Part shown: piece by piece, positions 11,701 to 21,493 of the stretch
How the letters are laid out: each line of letters starts with the position of its first letter
Position numbering within the stretch: position 1 is the first letter of the stretch
DNA from: Crithidia sp. LVH-60A
Taxonomy: Eukaryota > Euglenozoa > Kinetoplastea > Trypanosomatida > Trypanosomatidae
DNA length: 64,000 nt
NCBI GenBank assembly: GCA_030078075.1
Contig: CP119638.1
Location: forward strand, 686,501 to 750,500
Reading direction: 5' to 3'
Translations under genes and position numbers: made by a program
The notes under the pieces: model-generated
Told to the model about the DNA's origin: nothing
The model's input: only the letters and a program-made list of their open reading frames with translations
Databases searched by the model: none

Positions 11701-14700
11701 GCGGAGAAGGACGCGGAGCTGGCCGCCTACCGCCAGAAGCGTCACGACGCAAAGGAGGCCCGTGCTGGTGAGCCTGAGCTTGCGGCTGCGGACGGCGTTG
11801 AGCCGCGCAGTGCGGACGCGAGCCGGCGCGGTGCCAAGGGTGCTGAGGAGGACCCGGCCGCTGTGGCGGTGGATCCTGCGCAGATCGCGGAGGAGCCGTT
11901 GTACGCGGTGACGCTGGAGGAGTACAAGGGCAAGGCCGCTGCGCGCGAGGAGACCAGCGAGCAGCTGCGCGATGCAGAGGCGGAGGCTGCGCGTCTTGCG
12001 GAGGAGCTGGAGAAGGAGAAGGCGGAGGGCGAGAGGCTGGCTGCGGAGCTGGCGGACCGCACTGCTGCCCACGAGGAGGCCAGCGAGCAGCTGCGCGGAT
12101 GCGGAAGCGGAGGCTGCGCGTCTTGCGGAAGAGCTGGAGCAGGAGAAGGCGGAGGCTGCGAAGCTCGGCGAGGAGGTTGCTGCGTTCCGTGCGAAGCGCA
12201 ACGACGCGCTTGCTGCCCGCGCCGCTGACGAGTCGCTGCCGACGGAGGAGCAGCCGCTGTCCGCTGAGGATGCCGCTGCGCGCGCCGTGGACCCCGCGCA
12301 GATCGCCGACGAGCCGCTGTACGCTGCGACGCTGGATGAGCTGCAGGGGGCTCGCGACGAGGCGGAGAGGCTGGCTGCGGAGATCGCGGAGAAGGACGCG
12401 GAGCTGGCCGCCTACCGCCAGAAGCGTCACGACGCAAAGGAGGCCCGTGCTGGTGAGCCTGAGCTTGCGGCTGCGGACGGCGTTGAGCCGCGCAGTGCGG
12501 ACGCGAGCCGGCGCGGTGCCAAGGGTGCTGAGGAGGACCCGGCCGCTGTGGCGGTGGATCCTGCGCAGATCGCGGAGGAGCCGTTGTACGCGGTGACGCT
12601 GGAGGAGTACAAGGGCAAGGCCGCTGCGCGCGAGGAGACCAGCGAGCAGCTGCGCGATGCAGAGGCGGAGGCTGCGCGTCTTGCGGAAGAGCTGGAGCAG
12701 GAGAAGGCGGAGGCTGCGAAGCTCGGCGAGGAGGTTGCTGCGTTCCGTGCGAAGCGCAACGACGCGCTTGCTGCCCGCGCCGCTGACGAGTCGCTGCCGA
12801 CGGAGGAGCAGCCGCTGTCCGCTGAGGATGCCGCTGCGCGCGCCGTGGACCCTGCGCAGATCGCCGACGAGCGGCTGTACGCTGCGACGCTGGATGAGCT
12901 GCAGGGAGCTCGCGATGCGGCCGCACGCGCGCGGGAGGTGGCTGACGACAATGCTGCTGCGCTGGAAGCCGAGCTGCTGGACGTGCTGGCGCAGCTGAAG
13001 GCGCTTGAGGGTGAAAACGAGGCGCTGGCTGCCGTGGGTAAGGAGAAGGACGCTGCGGTGGCGGAGCTGAAGCTGTACGACTCGCGTGCCAACAACAGTG
13101 ACAAGACGAAGCCGCAGTCTACCTCGAGCCACAAGAAGGTGTTTGAGGGCGATGACTGGGATGTTGTTGTGGAGAAGAAGCCACGTGCGCTTCACGACGC
13201 GTTTGTAACTGATGTGTGCGCTGCGTGCCGCGTTGGCCGCGACGACGTGTCGGGAGTGTCCTTCGAGCTTGGCAGCCTCCACGCGAGTGTGAGCGTCACG
13301 CACAACAGCGATCTGAGTTCGGAGGCTGTTGCGAAGATGGTGGAGGGATACCACTACCCCAATGTGTGGGCGCTTTACGAGAAGCGCAGCGGGCCGAAGG
13401 AAGGGTTGGACGCGGCGGAAGAGGCGATTGAGGAGCTCCAGCAGGCCATCGCTGCCAAGGAGGCGGAGCTGGCCGGCCTTGCGGAGGAGCTGGAGCAGGA
13501 GAAGGCCGATGCTGCGAAGCTTGGTGAGGAGGTGGAGGCCTTCCGTGCGAAGCGCAACGACGCGCTTGTCGCCCGCGCCGCTGACGAGTCGCTGCCGACG
13601 CAGGAGCAGCCCGTGCCCGCTGAGGGATGCCGCTGCGCGCGCCGTGGACCCTGCGCAGATCGCCGACGAGCCGCTGTACGCCGCGACGCTGGATGAGCTG
13701 CAGGGAGCTCGCGATGCGGCCGCACGCGCACAGGAGGAGGCCGAGGAGCTGCGCGAGGCGCTCGACAACAAGCGTGCTGAGTGCGACCGTCATCTGGACA
13801 AGCTGGAGGAGGCTGTGGGGCTGTTGGAGGAGGCTCGCAAGGAATCGGATGGCCTCACGCAGCGCTCAGCCGAAGCGCAGGGTGCCCAGGAAGCTGCTCT
13901 TAAGGCTATGGAAGAGGAGTTGGAGCAGGAGAAGGCGGAGGCTGCGAAGCTTGGTGAGGAGGTGGAGGCCTTCCGTGCGAAGCGCAACGACGCGCTTGCT
14001 GCCCGCGCCGCTGACGAGTCGCTGCCGACGGAGGAGCAGCCGCTGTCCGCTGAGGATGCCGCTGCGCGCGCCGTGGACCCCGCGCAGATCGCCGACGAGC
14101 CGTTGTACGCTGCGACGCTGGATGAGCTGCAGGGGGCTCGCGACGAGGCGGAGAGGCTGGCTGCGGAGATCGCGGAGAAGGACGCGGAGCTGGCCGCCTA
14201 CCGCCAGAAGCGTCACGACGCAAAGGAGGCCCGTGCTGGTGAGCCTGAGCTTGCGGCTGCGGACGGCGTTGAGCCGCGCAGTGCGGACGCGAGCCGGCGC
14301 GGTGCCAAGGGTGCTGAGGAGGACCCGGCCGCTGTGGCGGTGGATCCTGCGCAGATCGCGGAGGAGCCGTTGTACGCGGTGACGCTGGAGGAGTACAAGG
14401 GCAAGGCCGCTGCGCGCGAGGAGACCAGCGAGCAGCTGCGCGATGCAGAGGCGGAGGCTGCGCGTCTTGCGGAGGAGCTGGAGAAGGAGAAGGCGGAGGG
14501 CGAGAGGCTGGCTGCGGAGCTGGCGGACCGCACTGCTGCCCACGAGGAGGCCAGCGAGCAGCTGCGCGATGCGGAAGCGGAGGCTGCGCGTCTTGCGGAA
14601 GAGCTGGAGCAGGAGAAGGCGGAGGCTGCGAAGCTCGGCGAGGAGGTTGCTGCGTTCCGTGCGAAGCGCAACGACGCGCTTGCTGCCCGCGCCGCTGACG

Positions 14701-17700
14701 AGTCGCTGCCGACGGAGGAGCAGCCGCTGTCCGCTGAGGATGCCGCTGCGCGCGCCGTGGACCCCGCGCAGATCGCCGACGAGCCGCTGTACGCTGCGAC
14801 GCTGGATGAGCTGCAGGGGGCTCGCGACGAGGCGGAGAGGCTGGCTGCGGAGATCGCGGAGAAGGACGCGGAGCTGGCCGCCTACCGCCAGAAGCGTCAC
14901 GACGCAAAGGAGGCCCGTGCTGGTGAGCCTGAGCTTGCGGCTGCGGACGGCGTTGAGCCGCGCAGTGCGGACGCGAGCCGGCGCGGTGCCAAGGGTGCTG
15001 AGGAGGACCCGGCCGCTGTGGCGGTGGATCCTGCGCAGATCGCGGAGGAGCCGTTGTACGCGGTGACGCTGGAGGAGTACAAGGGCAAGGCCGCTGCGCG
15101 CGAGGAGACCAGCGAGCAGCTGCGCGATGCAGAGGCGGAGGCTGCGCGTCTTGCGGAGGAGCTGGAGAAGGAGAAGGCGGAGGGCGAGAGGCTGGCTGCG
15201 GAGCTGGCGGACCGCACTGCTGCCCACGAGGAGGCCAGCGAGCAGCTGCGCGATGCGGAAGCGGAGGCTGCGCGTCTTGCGGAAGAGCTGGAGCAGGAGA
15301 AGGCGGAGGCTGCGAAGCTCGGCGAGGAGGTTGCTGCGTTCCGTGCGAAGCGCAACGACGCGCTTGCTGCCCGCGCCGCTGACGAGTCGCTGCCGACGGA
15401 GGAGCAGCCGCTGTCCGCTGAGGATGCCGCTGCGCGCGCCGTGGACCCTGCGCAGATCGCCGACGAGCCGTTGTACGCCGCGACGCTGGATGAGCTGCAG
15501 GGGGCTCGCGACGAGGCGGAGAGGCTGGCTGCGGAGATCGCGGAGAAGGACGCGGAGCTGGCCGCCTACCGCCAGAAGCGTCACGACGCAAAGGAGGCCC
15601 GTGCTGGTGAGCCTGAGCTTGCGGCTGCGGACGGCGTTGAGCCGCGCAGTGCGGACGCGAGCCGGCGCGGTGCCAAGGGTGCTGAGGAGGACCCGGCCGC
15701 TGTGGCGGTGGATCCTGCGCAGATCGCGGAGGAGCCGTTGTACGCGGTGACGCTGGAGGAGTACAAGGGCAAGGCCGCTGCGCGCGAAGAGACCAGCGAG
15801 CAGCTGCGCGATGCAGAGGCGGAGGCTGCGCGTCTTGCGGAGGAGCTGGAGAAGGAGAAGGCGGAGGGCGAGAGGCTGGCTGCGGAGCTGGCGGACCGCA
15901 CTGCTGCCCACGAGGAGGCCAGCGAGCAGCTGCGCGATGCGGAAGCGGAGGCTGCGCGTCTTGCGGAAGAGCTGGAGCAGGAGAAGGCGGAGGCTGCGAA
16001 GCTCGGCGAGGAGGTTGCTGCGTTCCGTGCGAAGCGCAACGACGCGCTTGCTGCCCGCGCCGCTGACGAGTCGCTGCCGACGGAGGAGCAGCCGCTGTCC
16101 GCTGAGGATGCCGCTGCGCGCGCCGTGGACCCTGCGCAGATCGCCGACGAGCCGTTGTACGCCGCGACGCTGGATGAGCTGCAGGGGGCTCGCGACGAGG
16201 CGGAGAGGCTGGCTGCGGAGATCGCGGAGAAGGACGCGGAGCTGGCCGCCTACCGCCAGAAGCGTCACGACGCAAAGGAGGCCCGTGCTGGTGAGCCTGA
16301 GCTTGCGGCTGCGGACGGCGTTGAGCCGCGCAGTGCGGACGCGAGCCGGCGCGGTGCCAAGGGTGCTGAGGAGGACCCGGCCGCTGTGGCGGTGGATCCT
16401 GCGCAGATCGCGGAGGAGCCGTTGTACGCGGTGACGCTGGAGGAGTACAAGGGCAAGGCCGCTGCGCGCGAGGAGACCAGCGAGCAGCTGCGCGATGCAG
16501 AGGCGGAGGCTGCGCGTCTTGCGGAGGAGCTGGAGAAGGAGAAGGCGGAGGGCGAGAGGCTGGCTGCGGAGCTGGCGGACCGCACTGCTGCCCACGAGGA
16601 GGCCAGCGAGCAGCTGCGCGATGCGGAAGCGGAGGCTGCGCGTCTTGCGGAAGAGCTGGAGCAGGAGAAGGCGGAGGCTGCGAAGCTCGGCGAGGAGGTT
16701 GCTGCGTTCCGTGCGAAGCGCAACGACGCGCTTGCTGCCCGCGCCGCTGACGAGTCGCTGCCGACGGAGGAGCAGCCGCTGTCCGCTGAGGATGCCGCTG
16801 CGCGCGCCGTGGACCCCGCGCAGATCGCCGACGAGCCGCTGTACGCTGCGACGCTGGATGAGCTGCAGGGGGCTCGCGACGAGGCGGAGAGGCTGGCTGC
16901 GGAGATCGCGGAGAAGGACGCGGAGCTGGCCGCCTACCGCCAGAAGCGTCACGACGCAAAGGAGGCCCGTGCTGGTGAGCCTGAGCTTGCGGCTGCGGAC
17001 GGCGTTGAGCCGCGCAGTGCGGACGCGAGCCGGCGCGGTGCCAAGGGTGCTGAGGAGGACCCGGCCGCTGTGGCTGTGGATCCTGCGCAGATCGCGGAGG
17101 AGCCGTTGTACGCGGTGACGCTGGAGGAGTACAAGGGCAAGGCCGCTGCGCACGAGGAGACCAGCGAGCAGCTGCGCGATGCAGAGGCGGAGGCTGCGCG
17201 TCTTGCGGAGGAGCTGGAGAAGGAGAAGGCGGAGGGCGAGAGGCTGGCTGCGGAGCTGGCGGACCGCACTGCTGCCCACGAGGAGGCCAGCGAGCAGCTG
17301 CGCGATGCGGAAGCGGAGGCTGCGCGTCTTGCGGAAGAGCTGGAGCAGGAGAAGGCGGAGGCTGCGAAGCTCGGCGAGGAGGTTGCTGCGTTCCGTGCGA
17401 AGCGCAACGACGCGCTTGCTGCCCGCGCCGCTGACGAGTCGCTGCCGACGGAGGAGCAGCCGCTGTCCGCTGAGGATGCCGCTGCGCGCGCCGTGGACCC
17501 TGCGCAGATCGCCGACGAGCCGTTGTACGCCGCGACGCTGGATGAGCTGCAGGGAGCTCGCGATGCGGCCGCACGCGCGCGGGAGGTGGCTGGCGACAAT
17601 GCTGCTGCGCTGGAAGCCGAGCTGCTGGACGTGCTGGCGCAGCTGAAGGCGCTTGAGGGTGAAAACGAGGCGCTGGCTGCCGTGGGTAAGGAGAAGGACG

Positions 17701-20387
17701 CTGCGGTGGCGGAGCTGAAGCTGTACGACTCGCGTGCCAACAACAGTGACAAGACGAAGCCGCAGTCTACCTCGAGCCACAAGAAGGTGTTTGAGGGCGA
17801 TGACTGGGATGTTGTTGTGGAGAAGAAGCCACGTGCGCTTCACGACGCGTTTGTAACTGATGTGTGCGCTGCGTGCCGCGTTGGCCGCGACGACGTGTCG
17901 GGAGTGTCCTTCGAGCTTGGCAGCCTCCACGCGAGTGTGAGCGTCACGCACAACAGCGATCTGAGTTCGGAGGCTGTTGCGAAGATGGTGGAGGGATACC
18001 ACTACCCCAATGTGTGGGCGCTTTACGAGAAGCGCAGCGGGCCGAAGGAAGGGTTGGACGCGGCGGAAGAGGCGATTGAGGAGCTCCAGCAGGCCATCGC
18101 TGCCAAGGAGGCGGAGCTGGCCGGCCTTGCGGAGGAGCTGGAGCAGGAGAAGGCCGATGCTGCGAAGCTTGGTGAGGAGGTGGAGGCCTTCCGTGCGAAG
18201 CGCAACGACGCGCTTGTCGCCCGCGCCGCTGACGAGTCGCTGCCGACGCAGGAGCAGCCCGTGCCCGCTGAGGATGCCGCTGCGCGCGCCGTGGACCCTG
18301 CGCAGATCGCCGATGAGCCGCTGTACGCTGCGACGCTGGATGAGCTGCAGGGAGCTCGCGATGCGGCCGCACGCGCACAGGAGGAGGCCGAGGAGCTGCG
18401 CGAGGCGCTCGACAACAAGCGTGCTGAGTGCGAAAGCTATTTGGACAAGCTGGAGGATGCCGTGGCTCTGCTTGCTGATGCTCGTAAGGAGGCTGATGCG
18501 TTGACTCTGCGGGCCCAGCAGGCGGAGGCAGCACAGGCGGCTGCTTTAGAGGCTGCTGCTGAGGGTGAGGCTGCGCGGAAGGAGGCGCTGTCAGAAGTGC
18601 AAGCCTTGGAGGCAACGCTGGGAGAAGAGGTGCGGGCATTCCGCGGAAAGCGGCTGCAGGCGATGGCAGGTCGTATTGGTGATGGGAGGCTGCCGGTGGA
18701 GGAGTGGGACGCGACAGTGGCACCCGATGTGGACTCCGCTGTGGCACCCTTCACGATTGAGCGAGAGCCGCTCTTGTGCGTGAAGCTCGAGGAGCTGGAT
18801 GAGCAGCGAGACCTGAACGCTCAGTTGATGCGTGACTTGGATGCCTTGGGGGAGCGCATTCGCGAGGTGATGGAGCCGAACGAGGGGGAGGCGGCCGCCA
18901 GCGATGCACTTCTGGCTCAGCTGGAGAAGCTGTTGCAGGAGTTGGAGAAGTCACGTGCCAAGGAGCAGGAGGCGCGCGATGCGGTGGCGGAGAAGACCGA
19001 TGAGCTGTCAAACCTGCGCGACATCTTCGCTGCGGAGGATGAGAGGCTGAAGAGCGACCTGGCGGAGGCGCAGGGCGAGATTGCGCGTTTGCAGGGCGAG
19101 CTCGACCTGGTGACGGAGAAGCTGGACGAGGCGTGCCGGCTGTTTGGCGACGCCGACGCGGTGAATGCGGAGGGCATGGCAAAGCTGGAGGCCTTTGCTG
19201 ATCTTGTCGGTGCCGCGCGGGCGGCAGAGCGGGACGCCTTGGCGCAGCTCGAGGCGAAGGAGGATGAGCTGTCACAGCTGCGCCGTGCGCTGGAGGACAC
19301 GCGGGGGCGTGACGACGTTGTTGAGGCGCTCGAGGACGAGGTAGCGCAGCTGCAGAAGGAGAAGGAAATCACCGAGACGGAGCTCGTGAATGCGCTGAAG
19401 GAGCTGAACGACGCCCGCCAAGATCTCCGCGCTGCTGAGGACAAGACGGCCGAGAAGGAGCGGGAGGTGGAGAACATGACGCTCGACCTTGACGCACTGA
19501 ACACTCGCATTCAGGATCTGCTAGAGGAGCTGGAAGAGAAGACGGACCAGTACAACCAGGTCATCAAGGACCTCGACGACTTCGCCAAGAACCAAAACCG
19601 CGAGGACGAGAAGGAGTTGCTGCAGCGCCTTGCCGCGCGTGAGCAGGAGCTCTTCGAGCTGCAGGAGGCGCGGCGTGGCGAGAACGAGGAGCACGAGAAG
19701 CAGATCGGCGTTTTGCAGGACCAGATTAACCGCTTGCGCGACCAGACAGACAAGGATAACACGCTGCACGATGGCATGCAAGATGAGCTGGCACGGCTGC
19801 GCAGGGCGCTCGCCGAGGCGGAGGACGCGCTGCGGCTGAAGGATGCCGAAATCGATGCCCTGCGTGACGACATCGAGGGCATGATCGACGAGCACGAGGC
19901 GCAGATGCGGGAGATGGAAGCGGAGCTGGAGGACAAGAGCAAGGAGGTGTCGGACGCTTTGGAGCGGCTCGAAGAGATGTCAACGATGGTGCAGGAGGCG
20001 CGCGAGGGTGAGGAGAGTGCGCTGCGGCTGCGCGCCGACTCCGACGCGGAGGTGTTCCGCCTGCAGAAGGAGCTGGACAAGCTGAAGCAGCTGCAGAATG
20101 CGATGGCCGAGTCGGGCGGCGACAAGGACGGCCTTCTGGCCCAGGTGATGGACACCGAGGCGCAGCTTCGTGAGGCGGAGGCGGCGCTGCGGAAGAAGGA
20201 CGCCGAGTTCGGCGACGCGGAGCGCGGCTGGCGTGGCAAGCTGAACAACGCCGAGGACCTCAATCGCGACCTGCGCCGCCTGCTTAAGCGCACGATGGCT
20301 GCCCTGTCGAAGTCCAAGGACACAATGGGCAACTCGGCGGGTGCTCTTGACTCTTTCCGCGATGAGCTGAAGCCGATGATGCAGTAG
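1040..20387 (+). CDS. FAZ1: FAZ1, flagellum attachment zone protein 1, giant modular form (reading frame broken by probable sequence errors)
   Basis: FAZ1 is a cytoskeletal filament protein that links flagellum and cell body in trypanosomatids. The N-terminus (GEVVAFEYL, residues 7-15, and the following WNLGQV and VVKEW) matches the start of T. brucei FAZ1 as I remember it. A first copy of the FAZ1 conserved domain lies at about residues 263-385 (FACRVP, VGLDRAIEQIERA, FNEFVENM). Next comes an array of two repeat modules (3159-18432) with the recurring motif DEPLYAATLDEL, which corresponds to EPVYCVTLDEL in T. brucei. A unique acidic coiled coil of about 650 residues ends in FRDELKPMMQ. With frames repaired the protein is about 6,400 residues, far longer than T. 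brucei FAZ1 (about 1,700). Disruptions: an indel in the G run near 2240-2247, low-complexity DNA at 2277-2868, and single-base insertions near 5794, 12097 and 13624. The start at 1040 follows the splice acceptor; earlier in-frame codons are upstream of the AG. Confidence 0.85.
2277..2868. repeat. T-depleted homopolymer stretch inside FAZ1, probable assembly artefact
   Basis: About 590 bases consist almost only of runs of A, C and G, with about three T residues in all. FAZ1-like coding sequence (GEMENLLMPLEQ) runs right up to it, and coding resumes immediately after it in the same frame (KRNSALAAREK, like the repeat motif AKRNDALAARA). The translation would be meaningless Lys/Pro/Gly. In T. 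brucei FAZ1 the corresponding segment is ordinary coiled coil of about 110 residues, so this stretch probably replaces real sequence with low-quality base calls. Confidence 0.75.
3159..4385 (+). repeat. FAZ1 module A1 with FAZ1 conserved domain
   Basis: First complete A module. It carries FAZ1 conserved-domain residues from about 3562 (EGDDWDVVVEKKPRAL) to about 3880. A1 alone reads NNND where the other copies read NNSD just before the domain. It also has a Thr (ACG) in AEDAATRAVD where the others have Ala. Confidence 0.85.
4386..5753 (+). repeat. FAZ1 modules B1-B2
   Basis: Two tandem 684-bp units coding EAERLAAEIAEKDAEL, EEPLYAVTLEEY and LRDAEAEAARLAEELE heptad-like coiled-coil sequence. 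B2 has AAAHEETSE where most copies have AAAREETSE. Confidence 0.85.
5754..6981 (+). repeat. FAZ1 module A2 (one extra base)
   Basis: Second A module, 1,228 bp because of an extra base at about 5794 (CTTGTCTGCC). It contains the conserved domain from about 6158. The insertion ends the incoming frame at a TGA at 5808-5810, while the rest of the module stays open one frame over. Confidence 0.85.
6982..8349 (+). repeat. FAZ1 modules B3-B4
   Basis: Two tandem 684-bp units. B3 starts with the EEVEAFRAKR variant that otherwise occurs inside A modules. B4 carries the CCGTTGTACGCC synonymous haplotype. Confidence 0.85.
8350..9576 (+). repeat. FAZ1 module A3
   Basis: Third A module, full length (1,227 bp), with the conserved domain from about 8753. 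It begins with the LVARAADES variant and is in frame with its neighbours. Confidence 0.85.
9577..10260 (+). repeat. FAZ1 module B5
   Basis: A single 684-bp coiled-coil unit between A3 and A4. This is the shortest B run in the array. Confidence 0.85.
10261..11487 (+). repeat. FAZ1 module A4
   Basis: Fourth A module, full length. It has the conserved domain from about 10664 and an REVAGDN variant in place of REVADDN, shared only with A6. Confidence 0.85.
11488..12730 (+). repeat. FAZ1 modules B6 (one extra base) and B7 (126-bp deletion)
   Basis: B6 has an extra G near 12097 (CTGCGCGGATG for CTGCGCGATG). B7 is only 558 bp: it lacks 42 codons between two internal copies of SEQLRDAEAEAARLAEELE. 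This is an exact in-frame deletion between direct repeats. Confidence 0.85.
12731..13958 (+). repeat. FAZ1 module A5 (one extra base)
   Basis: Fifth A module, with the conserved domain from about 13134. It has an extra G near 13624 (GAGGGATGCC for GAGGATGCC), which shifts the frame for the rest of the gene. Confidence 0.85.
13959..17378 (+). repeat. FAZ1 modules B8-B12 (five tandem copies)
   Basis: Five consecutive 684-bp units, the longest B run, open in one frame throughout. B12 carries the AAAHEETSE variant also seen in B2. Confidence 0.85.
17379..18432 (+). repeat. FAZ1 module A6, diverging into the unique C-terminal coiled coil
   Basis: Last A module, with the conserved domain from about 17782. 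It matches the other copies until about 18432, where KRAECDRHLDKLEEA becomes KRAECESYLDKLEDA. From there the sequence is unique to the stop codon. Confidence 0.85.
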
Positions 20388-21493
20388 GTGTCAAGCTTTT
20401 TTTTTTTTCTGTTTTGCCTTTTCTCAGGGATTACGGGTGTCCAGTGCTGCAGAATTGCAACGCGCTGAGTGCTCCGTCTTTTTCTTCTCGCTTTGTTTCT
20501 TTGTTGGTTTGTCTCTTTTTTTTGCGAAGTGCGACGATTCGATAGCTCTTTCCAAACCTTTTTTCTCTTTCGGATTGACTGAGTTTTTCCGCAACTTTTT
20601 TTATTTATTTTGGGATTCTTTCCCCGATTTTAGGCCTTACGGGTAGCATATTGACTGAACAAACACGCACAATCACGCGCATACGCCACATGACTGAAAG
20701 CGGAGAGGAAAAAATGGTGACAGCGACAGGACTGTCCGCTTGAGTTGTCTTCCCGGCAAGCACGTCTTGTTTAGAAATAAAAAAGATGGTCGCCGTTGCA
20801 GCGGCGCGCCTGTAAAGTCTCTTTGCCGTTGCCCACGTGGTAGAAAGCGGTGACGGACTCTTCTAAAGAACGCGCTTTGCTTTTCATGAGAAGATGCGCA
20901 CGACATCGCGCTTATCTTGGCAAAAAGGTGCTCCATCATCCCCCTTTTCGTCGCTTTGCACTGAACAGTGCGCATTCCTTTTTTTTTTTGTACTGCATTT
21001 CTTCTCTCCCACTCTCTTTTCCTCTCGCTCGTTCTCTCTGGACGTACTCACAAGTATTGGGCTACAGCAATATTGTTGCACGAATTTACACACACCAGCG
21101 CAACGGAAATCACTCTCACTGAGGGCTCACACAATCTTAGAAAAAAAAAGAAAAACTGAAAGTGAAAAAGACAAACAGTGAATACAAGAATAGTCTAGCT
21201 TTCGACAAGCATCATAGCAATCTTATACAAAAGAAGGACGTCAAGCAAAGGGGGGAAAGAAGGTAGTTGCTCAAATCTGCACAAAGCTGCACTTTAACGG
21301 AGTTTGAATTCTGCTTTTCGGCGTTCAGTTCTTTATTTGTTTTTTCCTCTTTTGAAGAGAGGCGGGAGAGCGATTGCTCCGACCATATCACAACGAGTGC
21401 GCTGTTTTTTTTCTTTTCCCTGCTACGTTGTGTCCTTCTCCTTTCTCTTTTTCCTTCACAAGTAGACTTTCCCTTTCTCTTTGTGCAGCAGAG
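20388..21493. other. Spacer between FAZ1 and the ARF-GEF gene
   Basis: T-rich DNA with several T runs just after the FAZ1 stop and C+T tracts from about 20990 onward. No coding region is supported. It should contain the FAZ1 3' UTR and polyadenylation region plus the ARF-GEF splice signal. Confidence 0.6.
21401..21488 (+). promoter_or_regulatory. Trans-splice acceptor region of the ARF-GEF gene
   Basis: A strong T/C tract (21404-21459) is followed by AG at 21461-21462. A second T/C tract ends in AG at 21487-21488. Either gives a very short 5' UTR before the ATG at 21494, and both place the start at MEKGVEEV. Confidence 0.65.

Larger units (their letters stand above)
3159..18432 (+). repeat. 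FAZ1 coding repeat array: six A modules and twelve B modules
   Basis: The array is built from module A (1,227 bp, 409 codons) and module B (684 bp, 228 codons), counted from the GAGGT of the EEVAAFRAKR/EEVEAFRAKR motif. The order is A1 (3159), B1-B2, A2 (5754), B3-B4, A3 (8350), B5, A4 (10261), B6-B7, A5 (12731), B8-B12, A6 (17379). Spacings between A modules are 2595, 2596, 1911, 2470 and 4648 bp. These equal A plus 2, 2, 1, about 1.8 and 5 B units once single-base insertions are allowed for. Copies are nearly identical at the nucleotide level, including synonymous sites, which indicates recent unequal exchange or gene conversion. Confidence 0.9.

Noticed and set aside
5788-13630. Programmed frameshifting in FAZ1
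   Set aside because: The three insertions have no common slippery site, occur in only one copy each of otherwise identical modules, and fit repeat-consensus errors better.
13866-18002. Very long open frames on the minus strand across the FAZ1 repeats (over 1,300 codons)
   Set aside because: They mirror the GC-rich, repeat-built FAZ1 coding strand, translate to low-complexity Arg/Leu/Ser/Pro sequence and appear in the same form in every repeat copy.
3159-18432. CRISPR-like or satellite array
   Set aside because: The repeats are long, coding and in frame. There are no short palindromic repeats with unique spacers, and the genome is eukaryotic.
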